From assembly GCA_948099385.1 (NCBI GenBank), contig CANUEZ040000203.1:2294001-2358000 (forward strand): 64,000 bases of DNA, read 5' to 3'. The position numbers were made by a program, and so were the translations under genes. This document shows, one piece after another, positions 36,524 to 49,683 of this stretch (within the stretch, counting starts at the first letter, position 1; the number at the start of each line of letters is the position of its first letter). This stretch comes from Fasciola hepatica (Eukaryota > Platyhelminthes > Trematoda > Plagiorchiida > Fasciolidae). The notes under the pieces are model-generated. The model saw nothing but the letters and a program-made list of their open reading frames with translations. It was not told the origin of the DNA and searched no databases.

Positions 36524-37374
36524 TTATGGGCCTAAGTAAAAGCAAGGCATTCCCTTATGAACAATCCACACAGATTGCTCATACAATGCAATGGAGCAGT
36601 AGCAGCGTAGATTTGTATAATATGATTCTCCATGCATCTTGAACACTGAACTGACCATTGAAAATGATGGAAGCACTGTACAGCTGTTTGATCCGCTAAG
36701 GGAATCATGAGCATTGCACATGGACAGAGCCCACACAGGGACACGAACAAGGGTTGGGGTGAACGAATGTCAGTCGAACACCAAACCACAAGGCTATCCG
36801 ATATGGGTCTCAACGCTTTGTTCAACATATACACTACATGATATAGCACAATCCCCAAATTCTCTTCGGCTTTCGCTTTCGCTTTGAACGGTAACAACCA
36901 AATTCTCGCACACCGATCCAATCCTATGTTCCATCACTTCTCTATTTATGGGCCTAAGTAAATTCAAGGCATTCCCTTATGCACAATCCACACAGATTGC
37001 TCATACAATGCAATAGAGCAGTAGCAGAGTAGATTTGTATAATATGATTCTCCATGCAGCTTGAACACTGAACTGACCATTGAAAATTATGGAAGCACTC
37101 TACAGCTGTTTGATCCGCCAAGGGAATCATGAGCATTGCACATGGACAGAGCCCACTCGGGGACACGAACAAGGGTTGGGGTGAACGAATGTCAGTCGAA
37201 CACCCAATCCACAAGGCTATCCGATATGGGTCTCAACGCTTTGTTCAACATATACACTACATGATATAGCACAATCCCCAAATTGGCTTCGGCTTTCGCT
37301 TTCGCTTTCGCTTTGAACGGTAACAACCAAATTCTCGCACACCGATCCAATCCTATGTTCCATCACTTCTCTAT
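36524..37374. repeat. Two mixed monomers
   Basis: Copies start at 36524 and about 36946. The first has AAAAGCAAGGC, CAGCGTAGATTTG and CATGCATCTTG. The second has TAAATTCAAGGC, ATGCACAATCC and GCACTCTACAGC; the last two are features of V-type monomers in the domain that follows. Confidence 0.75.
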
Positions 37375-40300
37375 TTATATGGGCCTAAGTAAAACCAAGG
37401 CATTCCCTTATGAACAATCCACACAGATTGCTCATACAATGCAATAGAGCAGTAGCAGAGTAGATTTGTATAATATGGTTCTCCATGCAGCTTGAACACT
37501 GAACTGACCATTGAAAATTATGGAAGCACTGTACAGCTGTTTGATCCGCTAAGGGAATCATGAGCATTGCACATGGACAGAGCCCACTCGGAGACACGAA
37601 CAAGGGTTGGGGTGAACGAATGTCAGTCGAACACCCAAACCACAAGGCTATCCCATATGGGTCTCAACGCTTTGTTCAACATATACACTACATGATATAG
37701 CACAATCCCCAAATTGGCTTCGGCTTTCGCTTTCGCTTTCGCTTTGAACGGTAACAACCAAATTCTCGCACACCGATCCAATCCTATGTTCCATCACATC
37801 TCTATTTATGGGCCTAAGTAAAACCAAGGCATTCCCTTATGAACAATCCACACAGATTGCTCATACAATGCAATAGAGCAGTAGCAGAGTAGATTTGTAT
37901 AATATGATTCTCCATGCAGCTTGAACACTGAACTGACCATCGAAAATTATGGAAGCACTGTACAGCTGTTTGATCCGCTAAGAGAATCATGAGCATTGCA
38001 CATGGACAGAGCCCACTCGGAGACACGAACAAGGGTTGGGGTGAACGAATGTCAGTCGAACACCCAAACCACAAGGCTATCCCATATGGGTCTCAACGCT
38101 TTGTTCAACATATACACTACATGATATAGCACAATCCCCAAATTGGCTTCGGCTTTCGCTTTCGCTTTGAACGGTAACAACCAAATTTTCGCACACCGAT
38201 CCAATCCTATGTTCCATCACTTCTCTATTTATGGGCCTAAGTAAAACCAAGGCATTCCCTTATGAACAATCCACACAGATTGCTCATACAATGCAATAGA
38301 GCAGTATCAGAGTAGATTTGTATAATATGATTCTCCATGCAGCTTGAACACTGAACTGACCATTGAAAATTATGGAAGCACTGTACAGCTGTTTGATCCG
38401 CTAAGGGAATCATGAGCAATGCACATGGACAGAGCCCTCTCGGAGACACGAACAAGGGTTGGGGTGAACGAATGTCAGTCGAACACCCAAACCACAAGGC
38501 TATCCGATATGGGTCTCAACGCTTTGTTCAACATTTACAATACATGATATAGCACAATCCCCAAATTGGCTTCGGCTTTCGCTTTCGCTTTGAACGGTAA
38601 CAACCAAATTCTCGCACACCGATCCAATCCTATGTTCCATCACTTCTCTATTTATGGGCCTAAGTAAAACCAAGGCATTCCCTTATGAACAATCCACACA
38701 GATTGCTCATACAATGCTATAGAGCAGTAGCAGAGTAGATTTGTATAATATGATTCTCCATGCAGCTTGAACACTGAACTGACCATTGAAAATTATGGAA
38801 GCACTGTACAGCTGTTTGATCCGCTAAGAGAATCATGAGCATTGCACATGGACAGAGCCCACTCGGAGACACGAACAAGGGTTGGGGTGAACGAATGTCA
38901 GTCGAACACCCAAACCACAAGGCTATCCGATATGGGTCTCAACGCTTTGTTCAACATATACACTACATGATAAAGCACAATCCCCTAATTGGCTTCGGCT
39001 TTCGCTTTCGCTTTGAACGGTAACAACCAAATTCTCGCACACCGATCCAATCCTATGTTCCATCACTTCTCTATTTATGGGCCTAAGTAAAACCAAGGCA
39101 TTCCCTTATGCACAATCCACACAGATTGCTCATACAATGCAATAGAGCAGTAGCAGAGTAGATTTGCAAAATATGATTCTCCATGCAGCTTGAACACTGA
39201 ACTGACCATTGAAAATTATGGAAGCACTCTACAGCTGTTTGATCCCCTAAGGGAATCATGAGCATTGCACATGGACAGAGCCCACACAGGGGCACGAACA
39301 AGGGTTGGGGTGAACGAATGTCAGTCGAACACCCAAACCACAAGGCTATCCGATACGGGTCTCAACGCTTTGTTCAACATATACACTACATGATATAGCA
39401 CAATCCCCAAATTGGCTTCGGCTTTCGCTTTCGCTTTGAACGGTAACAACCAAATTCTCGCACACCGATCCAATCCTATGTTCCATCACTTCTCTATTTA
39501 TGGGCCTAAGTAAAACCAAGGCATTCCCTTATGAACAATCCACACAGATTGCTCATACAATGCAATAGAGCAGTAGCAGAGTAGATTTGTATAATATGAT
39601 TCTCCATGCAGCTTGAACACTGAACTGACCATTGAAAATTATGGAAGCACTGCACAGCTGTTTGATCCGCTAAGGGAATCATGAGCATTGCACATGGACA
39701 GAGCCCACACAGGGACACGAACAAGGGTTGGGGTGAACGAATGTCAGTCGAACACCCAAACCACAAGGCTATCCGATATGGGTCTGAACGCTTTGTTCAA
39801 CATATACACTACATGGCATAGCAAAATCCCCAAATTGGCTTCGGCTTTCGCTTTCGCTTTGAACGGTAACAACCAAATTCTCGCACACCGATCCAATCCT
39901 ATGTTCCATCACTTCTCTATTTATGGGCCTAAGTAAAACCAAGGCATTCCCTTATGAACAATCCACACAGATTGCTCATACAATGCAATAGAGCAGTAGC
40001 AGAGTAGATTTGTATAATATGATTCTCCATGCAGCTTGAACACTGAACTGACCATTGAAAATTATGGAAGCACTGTACAGCTGTTTGATCCGCTAAGAGA
40101 ATCATGAGCATTGCACATGGACAGAGCCCACTCGGAGACACGAACAAGGGTTGGGGTGAACGAATGTCAGTCGAACACCCAAACCACAAGGCTATCCGAT
40201 ATGGGTCTCAACGCTTTGTTCAACATATACACTACATGATATAGCACAATCCCCAAATTGGCTTCGGCTTTCGCTTTCGCTTTGAACGGTAACAACCAAA

Positions 40301-42460
40301 TTCTCGCACACCGATCCAATCCTATGTTCCATCACTTCTCTATTTATGGGCCTAAGTAAAACCAAGGCATTCCCTTATGCACAATCCACACAGATTGCTC
40401 ATACAATGCAATGGAGCAGTAGCAGAGTAGATTTGTATAATATGATTCTCCATGCAGCTTGAACACTGAACTGACCATTGAAAATTATGGAAGCACTGTA
40501 CAGCTGTTTGATCCGCTAAGGGAATCATGAGCATTGCACATGGACAGAGCCCACACAGGGGCACGAACAAGGGTTGGGGTGAACGAATGTCAGTCGAACA
40601 CCCAAACCACAAGGCTATCCCATATGGGTCTCAACGCTTTGTTCAACATATACACTACATGATATAGCACAATCCCCAAATTGGCTTCGGCTTTCGCTTT
40701 CGCTTTGAACGGTAACAACCAAATTCTCGCACACCGATCCAATCCTATGTTCCATCACTTCTCTATTTATGAGCCTAAGTAAAACCAAGGCATTCCCTTA
40801 TGAACAATCCACACAGATTGCTCATACAATGCAATAGAGCAGTAGCAGAGTAGATTTGTATAATATGATTCTCCATGCAGTTTGAACACTGAACTGACCA
40901 TCGAAAATTATGGAAGCACTGTACAGCTGTTTGATCCGCTAAGGGAATCATGAGCATTGCACATGGACAGAGCCCACTCGGAGACACGAACAAGGGTTGG
41001 GGTGAACGAATGTCAGTCGAACACCCAAACCACAAGGCTATCCCATATGGGTCTCAACGCTTTGTTCAACATATACACTACATGGCATAGCACAATCCCC
41101 AAATTGGCTTCGGCTTTCGCTTTCGCTTTGAACGGTAACAACCAAATTCTCGCACACCGATCCAATCCTATGTTCCATCACTTCTCTATTTATATGGGCC
41201 TAAGTAAAACCAAGGCATTCCCTTATGAACAATCCACACAGATTGCTCATACAGTGCAATAGAGCAGTAGCAGAGTAGATTTGCAAAATATGATTCTCCA
41301 TGCAGCTTGAACACTGAACTGACCATTGAAAATTATGGAAGCACTCTACAGCTGTTTGATCCGCTAAGGGAATCATGAGCATTGCACATGGACAGAGCCC
41401 ACACAGGGGCACGAAAAAGGGTTGGGGTGAACGAATGTCAGTCGAACACCCAAACCACAAGGCTATCCGATACGGGTCTCAACGCTTTGTTCAACATATA
41501 CACTACATGATATAGCACAATCCCCAAATTGGCTTCGGCTTTCGCTTTCGCTTTGAACGGTAACAACCAAATTCTCGCACACCGATCCAATCCTATGTTC
41601 CATCACTTCTCTATTTATGGGCCTAAGTAAAACCAAGGCATTCCCTTATGAACAATCCACACAGATTGCTCATACAATGCAATAGAGCAGTAGCAGAGTA
41701 GATTTGTATAATATGATTCTCCATGCAGTTTGAACACTGAACTGACCATCGAAAATTATGGAAGCACTGTACAGCTGTTTGATCCGCTAAGGGAATCATG
41801 AGCATTGCACATGGACAGAGCCCACACAGGGACACGAACAAGGGTTGGGGTGAACGAATGTCAGTCGAACACCCAAACCACAAGGCTATCCGATATGGGT
41901 CTCAACGCTTTGTTCAACATATACAATACATGATATAGCACAATCCCCAAATTGGCTTCGGCTTTCGCTTTCGCTTTGAACGGTAACAACCAAATTCTCG
42001 CACACCGATCCAATCCTATGTTCCATCACTTCTCTATTTATGGGCCTAAGTAAAACCAAGGCATTCCCTTATGAACAATCCACACAGATTGCTCATACAA
42101 TGCAATAGAGCAGTATCAGAGTAGATTTGTATAATATGATTCTCCATGCAGCTTGAACACTGAACTGACCATCGAAAATTATGGAAGCACTGTACAGCTG
42201 TTTGATCCGCTAAGGGAATCATGAGCATTGCACATGGACAGAGCCCACTCGGAGACACGAACAAGGGTTGGGGTGAACGAATGTCAGTCGAACACCCAAA
42301 CCACAAGGCTATCCCATATGGGTCTCAACGCTTTGTTCAACATATACACTACATGATATAGCACAATCCCCAAATTGGCTTCGGCTTTCGCTTTCGCTTT
42401 GAACGGTAACAACCAAATTCTCGCACACCGATCCAATCCTATGTTCCATCACTTCTCTAT
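37375..42460. repeat. Left part of the L-V-N-D domain, irregular order (12 monomers)
   Basis: Copies start at 37375, 37806, 38229, 38652, 39075, 39498, 39921, 40344, 40767, 41190, 41615 and 42038. L-like (CTAAGAGAATC), V-like (GCACTCTACAGC), N-like (ACCATCGAAAA with GCAGTTTGAAC) and D-like (GCAGTATCAGAG) copies are present, but not yet in strict four-step order until 41190 (V), 41615 (N), 42038 (D). The copy at 40767 is an N/D mosaic: D-type start TTATGAGCC and end ACATGGCATAG around an N-type centre. Confidence 0.8.
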
Positions 42461-44168
42461 TTATATGGGCCTAAGTAAAACCAAGGCATTCCCTTATGAA
42501 CAATCCACACAGATTGCTCATACAATGCAATAGAGCAGTAGCAGAGTAGATTTGTATAATATGATTCTCCATGCAGCTTGAACACTGAACTGACCATTGA
42601 AAATTATGGAAGCACTGTACAGCTGTTTGATCCGCTAAGAGAATCATGAGCATTGCACATGGACAGAGCCCACTCGGAGACACGAACAAGGGTTGGGGTG
42701 AACGAATGTCAGTCGAACACCCAAACCACAAGGCTATCCGATATGGGTCTCAACGCTTTGTTCAACATATACACTACATGATATAGCACAATCCCCAAAT
42801 TCTCTTCGGCTTTCGCTTTCGCTTTGAACGGTAACAACCAAATTCTCGCACACCGATCCAATCCTATGTTCCATCACTTCTCTATTTATATGGGCCTAAG
42901 TAAAACCAAGGCATTCCCTTATGAACAATCCACACAGATTGCTCATACAGTGCAATAGAGCAGTAGCAGAGTAGATTTGCAAAATATGATTCTCCATGCA
43001 GCTTGAACACTGAACTGACCATTGAAAATTATGGAAGCACTCTACAGCTGTTTGATCCGCTAAGGGAATCATGAGCATTGCACATGGACAGAGCCCACAC
43101 AGGGGCACGAACAAGGGTTGGGGTGAACGAATGTCAGTCGAACACCCAAACCACAAGGCTATCCGTTATGTGTCTCAACGCTTTGTTCAACATATACACT
43201 ACATGATATAGCACAATCCCCAAATTCTCTTCGGCTTTCGCTTTCGCTTTCGCTTTCGCTTTGAACGGTAACAACCAAATTCTCGCACACCGATCCAATC
43301 CTATGTTCCATCACTTCTCTATTTATGGGCCTAAGTAAAACCAAGGCATTCCCTTATGAACAATCCACACAGATTGCTCATACAATGCAATAGAGCAGTA
43401 GCAGAGTAGATTTGTATAATATGATTCTCCATGCAGTTTGAACACTGAACTGACCATCGAAAATTATGGAAGCACTGTACAGCTGTTTGATCCGCTAAGG
43501 GAATCATGAGCATTGCACATGGACAGAGCCCACACAGGGACACGAACAAGGGTTGGGGTGAACGAATGTCAGTCGAACACCCAAACCACAAGGCTATCCG
43601 ATATGGGTCTCAACGCTTTGTTCAACATATACAATACATGATATAGCACAATCCCCAAATTGGCTTCGGCTTTCGCTTTCGCTTTGAACGGTAACAACCA
43701 AATTCTCGCACACCGATCCAATCCTATGTTCCATCACTTCTCTATTTATGAGCCTAAGTAAAACCAAGGCATTCCCTTATGAACAATCCACACAGATTGC
43801 TCATACAATGCAATAGAGCAGTATCAGAGTAGATTTGTATAATATGATTCTCCATGCAGCTTGAACACTGAACTGACCATCGAAAATTATGGAAGCACTG
43901 TACAGCTGTTTGATCCGCTAAGGGAATCATGAGCATTGCACATGGACAGAGCCCACTCGGAGACACGAACAAGGGTTGGGGTGAACGAATGTCAGTCGAA
44001 CACCCAAACCACAAGGCTATCCGATATGGGTCTCAACGCTTTGTTCAACATATACACTACATGGCATAGCACAATCCCCAAATTGGCTTCGGCTTTCGCT
44101 TTCGCTTTGAACGGTAACAACCAAATTCTCGCACACCGATCCAATCCTATGTTCCATCACTTCTCTAT
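42461..44168. repeat. L-V-N-D higher-order unit 1 (1708 bp)
   Basis: L 42461, V 42886, N 43323, D 43746. Type markers: L starts TATATGGG, has CTAAGAGAATC and ends AAATTCTCTTCGG. V starts TATATGGG and has CATACAGTGC, TTTGCAAAATATG, GCACTCTACAGC and AGGGGCACG. N has GCAGTTTGAAC, ACCATCGAAAA and ends ACAATACATG. D starts TTATGAGCC, has GCAGTATCAGAG and ends ACATGGCATAG. V in this unit has two extra hexamers, hence 12 bp more than the 1696 bp norm. Confidence 0.9.
43230..43267. repeat. Expanded hexamer run, four TTTCGC copies, inside the L-V-N-D domain
   Basis: It lies in the V monomer of the first L-V-N-D unit, where nearly all other monomers have two TTTCGC copies. The sister V at 44594 lacks the expansion, so this is a recent local change. 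Confidence 0.85.
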
Positions 44169-45864
44169 TTATATGGGCCTAAGTAAAACCAAGGCATTCC
44201 CTTATGAACAATCCACACAGATTGCTCATACAATGCAATAGAGCAGTAGCAGAGTAGATTTGTATAATATGATTCTCCATGCAGCTTGAACACTGAACTG
44301 ACCATTGAAAATTATGGAAGCACTGTACAGCTGTTTGATCCGCTAAGAGAATCATGAGCATTGCACATGGACAGAGCCCACTCGGAGACACGAACAAGGG
44401 TTGGGGTGAACGAATGTCAGTCGAACACCCAAACCACAAGGCTATCCGATATGGGTCTCAACGCTTTGTTCAACATATACACTACATGATATAGCACAAT
44501 CCCCAAATTCTCTTCGGCTTTCGCTTTCGCTTTGAACGGTAACAACCAAATTCTCGCACACCGATCCAATCCTATGTTCCATCACTTCTCTATTTATATG
44601 GGCCTAAGTAAAACCAAGGCATTCCCTTATGAACAATCCACACAGATTGCTCATACAGTGCAATAGAGCAGTAGCAGAGTAGATTTGCAAAATATGATTC
44701 TCCATGCAGCTTGAACACTGAACTGACCATTGAAAATTATGGAAGCACTCTACAGCTGTTTGATCCGCTAAGGGAATCATGAGCATTGCACATGGACAGA
44801 GCCCACACAGGGGCACGAACAAGGGTTGGGGTGAACGAATGTCAGTCGAACACCCAAACCACAAGGCTATCCGTTATGTGTCTCAACGCTTTGTTCAACA
44901 TATACACTACATGATATAGCACAATCCCCAAATTGGCTTCGGCTTTCGCTTTCGCTTTGAACGGTAACAACCAAATTCTCGCACACCGATCCAATCCTAT
45001 GTTCCATCACTTCTCTATTTATGGGCCTAAGTAAAACCAAGGCATTCCCTTATGAACAATCCACACAGATTGCTCATACAATGCAATAGAGCAGTAGCAG
45101 AGTAGATTTGTATAATATGATTCTCCATGCAGTTTGAACACTGAACTGACCATCGAAAATTATGGAAGCACTGTACAGCTGTTTGATCCGCTAAGGGAAT
45201 CATGAGCATTGCACATGGACAGAGCCCACACAGGGACACGAACAAGGGTTGGGGTGAACGAATGTCAGTCGAACACCCAAACCACAAGGCTATCCGATAT
45301 GGGTCTCAACGCTTTGTTCAACATATACAATACATGATATAGCACAATCCCCAAATTGGCTTCGGCTTTCGCTTTCGCTTTGAACGGTAACAACCAAATT
45401 CTCGCACACCGATCCAATCCTATGTTCCATCACTTCTCTATTTATGAGCCTAAGTAAAACCAAGGCATTCCCTTATGAACAATCCACACAGATTGCTCAT
45501 ACAATGCAATAGAGCAGTATCAGAGTAGATTTGTATAATATGATTCTCCATGCAGCTTGAACACTGAACTGACCATCGAAAATTATGGAAGCACTGTACA
45601 GCTGTTTGATCCGCTAAGGGAATCATGAGCATTGCACATGGACAGAGCCCACACAGGGACACGAACAAGGGTTGGGGTGAACGAATGTCAGTCGAACACC
45701 CAAACCACAAGGCTATCCGATATGGGTCTCAACGCTTTGTTCAACATATACACTACATGGCATAGCACAATCCCCAAATTGGCTTCGGCTTTCGCTTTCG
45801 CTTTGAACGGTAACAACCAAATTCTCGCACACCGATCCAATCCTATGTTCCATCACTTCTCTAT
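44169..45864. repeat. L-V-N-D higher-order unit 2 (1696 bp)
   Basis: L 44169, V 44594, N 45019, D 45442. It shares with unit 1 a V ending CCGTTATGTGTC not seen elsewhere, so these two units are close sisters. D here has CACACAGGGAC where most D copies have CACTCGGAGAC. Confidence 0.9.
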
Positions 45865-47137
45865 TTATATGGGCCTAAGTAAAACCAAGGCATTCCCTTA
45901 TGAACAATCCACACAGATTGCTCATACAATGCAATAGAGCAGTAGCAGAGTAGATTTGTATAATATGATTCTCCATGCAGCTTGAACACTGAACTGACCA
46001 TTGAAAATTATGGAAGCACTGTACAGCTGTTTGATCCGCTAAGAGAATCATGAGCATTGCACATGGACAGAGCCCACTCGGAGACACGAACAAGGGTTGG
46101 GGTGAACGAATGTCAGTCGAACACCCAAACCACAAGGCTATCCGATATGGGTCTCAACGCTTTGTTCAACATATACACTACATGATATAGCACAATCCCC
46201 AAATTCTCTTCGGCTTTCGCTTTCGCTTTGAACGGTAACAACCAAATTCTCGCACACCGATCCAATCCTATGTTCCATCACTTCTCTATTTATATGGGCC
46301 TAAGTAAAACCAAGGCATTCCCTTATGAACAATCCACACAGATTGCTCATACAGTGCAATAGAGCAGTAGCAGAGTAGATTTGCAAAATATGATTCTCCA
46401 TGCAGCTTGAACACTGAACTGACCATTGAAAATTATGGAAGCACTCTACAGCTGTTTGATCCGCTAAGGGAATCATGAGCATTGCACATGGACAGAGCCC
46501 ACACAGGGGCACGAACAAGGGTTGGGGTGAACGAATGTCAGTCGAACACCCAAACCACAAGGCTATCCGATATGGGTCTCAACGCTTTGTTCAACATATA
46601 CAATACATGATATAGCACAATCCCCAAATTGGCTTCGGCTTTCGCTTTCGCTTTGAACGGTAACAACCAAATTCTCGCACACCGATCCAATCCTATGTTC
46701 CATCACTTCTCTATTTATGAGCCTAAGTAAAACCAAGGCATTCCCTTATGAACAATCCACACAGATTGCTCATACAATGCAATAGAGCAGTATCAGAGTA
46801 GATTTGTATAATATGATTCTCCATGCAGCTTGAACACTGAACTGACCATCGAAAATTATGGAAGCACTGTACAGCTGTTTGATCCGCTAAGGGAATCATG
46901 AGCATTGCACATGGACAGAGCCCACTCGGAGACACGAACAAGGGTTGGGGTGAACGAATGTCAGTCGAACACCCAAACCACAAGGCTATCCCATATGGGT
47001 CTCAACGCTTTGTTCAACATATACACTACATGGCATAGCACAATCCCCAAATTGGCTTCGGCTTTCGCTTTCGCTTTGAACGGTAACAACCAAATTCTCG
47101 CACACCGATCCAATCCTATGTTCCATCACTTCTCTAT
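45865..47137. repeat. L-V-D trimeric unit (1273 bp), V/N fusion
   Basis: L 45865, V 46290, D 46715. The V copy has V markers through AGGGGCACG (46506-46512) but ends with the N-type ACAATACATG near 46600. The missing stretch therefore runs from inside V to the equivalent point of N, leaving a fused monomer. Confidence 0.9.
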
Positions 47138-48833
47138 TTATATGGGCCTAAGTAAAACCAAGGCATTCCCTTATGAACAATCCACACAGATTGCTCATAC
47201 AATGCAATAGAGCAGTAGCAGAGTAGATTTGTATAATATGATTCTCCATGCAGCTTGAACACTGAACTGACCATTGAAAATTATGGAAGCACTGTACAGC
47301 TGTTTGATCCGCTAAGAGAATCATGAGCATTGCACATGGACAGAGCCCACTCGGAGACACGAACAAGGGTTGGGGTGAACGAATGTCAGTCGAACACCCA
47401 AACCACAAGGCTATCCGATATGGGTCTCAACGCTTTGTTCAACATATACACTACATGATATAGCACAATCCCCAAATTCTCTTCGGCTTTCGCTTTCGCT
47501 TTGAACGGTAACAACCAAATTCTCGCACACCGATCCAATCCTATGTTCCATCACTTCTCTATTTATATGGGCCTAAGTAAAACCAAGGCATTCCCTTATG
47601 AACAATCCACACAGATTGCTCATACAGTGCAATAGAGCAGTAGCAGAGTAGATTTGCAAAATATGATTCTCCATGCAGCTTGAACACTGAACTGACCATT
47701 GAAAATTATGGAAGCACTCTACAGCTGTTTGATCCGCTAAGGGAATCATGAGCATTGCACATGGACAGAGCCCACTCGGAGACACGAACAAGGGTTGGGG
47801 TGAACGAATGTCAGTCGAACACCCAAACCACAAGGCTATCCGATACGGGTCTCAACGCTTTGTTCAACATATACACTACATGATATAGCACAATCCCCAA
47901 ATTGGCTTCGGCTTTCGCTTTCGCTTTGAACGGTAACAACCAAATTCTCGCACACCGATCCAATCCTATGTTCCATCACTTCTCTATTTATGGGCCTAAG
48001 TAAAACCAAGGCATTCCCTTATGAACAATCCACACAGATTGCTCATACAATGCAATAGAGCAGTAGCAGAGTAGATTTGTATAATATGATTCTCCATGCA
48101 GTTTGAACACTGAACTGACCATCGAAAATTATGGAAGCACTGTACAGCTGTTTGATCCGCTAAGGGAATCATGAGCATTGCACATGGACAGAGCCCACAC
48201 AGGGACACGAACAAGGGTTGGGGTGAACGAATGTCAGTCGAACACCCAAACCACAAGGCTATCCGATATGGGTCTCAACGCTTTGTTCAACATATACAAT
48301 ACATGATATAGCACAATCCCCAAATTGGCTTCGGCTTTCGCTTTCGCTTTGAACGGTAACAACCAAATTCTCGCACACCGATCCAATCCTATGTTCCATC
48401 ACTTCTCTATTTATGAGCCTAAGTAAAACCAAGGCATTCCCTTATGAACAATCCACACAGATTGCTCATACAATGCAATAGAGCAGTATCAGAGTAGATT
48501 TGTATAATATGATTCTCCATGCAGCTTGAACACTGAACTGACCATCGAAAATTATGGAAGCACTGTACAGCTGTTTGATCCGCTAAGGGAATCATGAGCA
48601 TTGCACATGGACAGAGCCCACTCGGAGACACGAACAAGGGTTGGGGTGAACGAATGTCAGTCGAACACCCAAACCACAAGGCTATCCCATATGGGTCTCA
48701 ACGCTTTGTTCAACATATACACTACATGGCATAGCACAATCCCCAAATTGGCTTCGGCTTTCGCTTTCGCTTTGAACGGTAACAACCAAATTCTCGCACA
48801 CCGATCCAATCCTATGTTCCATCACTTCTCTAT
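47138..48833. repeat. L-V-N-D higher-order unit (1696 bp)
   Basis: L 47138, V 47563, N 47988, D 48411, full order. V has CACTCGGAGAC in place of AGGGGCACG and ends CCGATACGGG. This V ending differs from that of the units at 42461 and 44169. Confidence 0.9.
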
Positions 48834-49683
48834 TTATATGGGCCTAAGTAAAACCAAGGCATTCCCTTATGAACAATCCACACAGATTGCTCATACAATG
48901 CAATAGAGCAGTAGCAGAGTAGATTTGTATAATATGATTCTCCATGCAGCTTGAACACTGAACTGACCATTGAAAATTATGGAAGCACTGTACAGCTGTT
49001 TGATCCGCTAAGAGAATCATGAGCATTGCACATGGACAGAGCCCACACAGGGACACGAACAAGGGTTGGGGTGAACGAATGTCAGTCGAACACCCAAACC
49101 ACAAGGCTATCCGATATGGGTCTCAACGCTTTGTTCAACATATACACTACATGATATAGCACAATCCCCAAATTCTCTTCGGCTTTCGCTTTCGCTTTGA
49201 ACGGTAACAACCAAATTCTCGCACACCGATCCAATCCTATGTTCCATCACTTCTCTATTTATATGGGCCTAAGTAAAACCAAGGCATTCCCTTATGAACA
49301 ATCCACACAGATTGCTCATACAGTGCAATAGAGCAGTAGCAGAGTAGATTTGCAAAATATGATTCTCCATGCAGCTTGAACACTGAACTGACCATTGAAA
49401 ATTATGGAAGCACTCTACAGCTGTTTGATCCGCTAAGGGAATCATGAGCATTGCACATGGACAGAGCCCACACAGGGGCACGAACAAGGGTTGGGGTGAA
49501 CGAATGTCAGTCGAACACCCAAACCACAAGGCTATCCGATACGGGTCTCAACGCTTTGTTCAACATATACACTACATGATATAGCACAATCCCCAAATTG
49601 GCTTCCGCTTTCGCTTTCGCTTTGAACGGTAACAACCAAATTCTCGCACACCGATCCAATCCTATGTTCCATCACTTCTCTAT
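48834..49683. repeat. L-V dimeric unit (850 bp)
   Basis: L 48834, V 49259, followed directly by another L. V has its own ending (CCGATACGGG, ACACTACATG), and the next monomer starts TTATGGGCC as N normally does. The junction therefore lies inside an N/L fusion at 49684. V has a private TTCCGCTTTCG near 49602. Confidence 0.85.
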
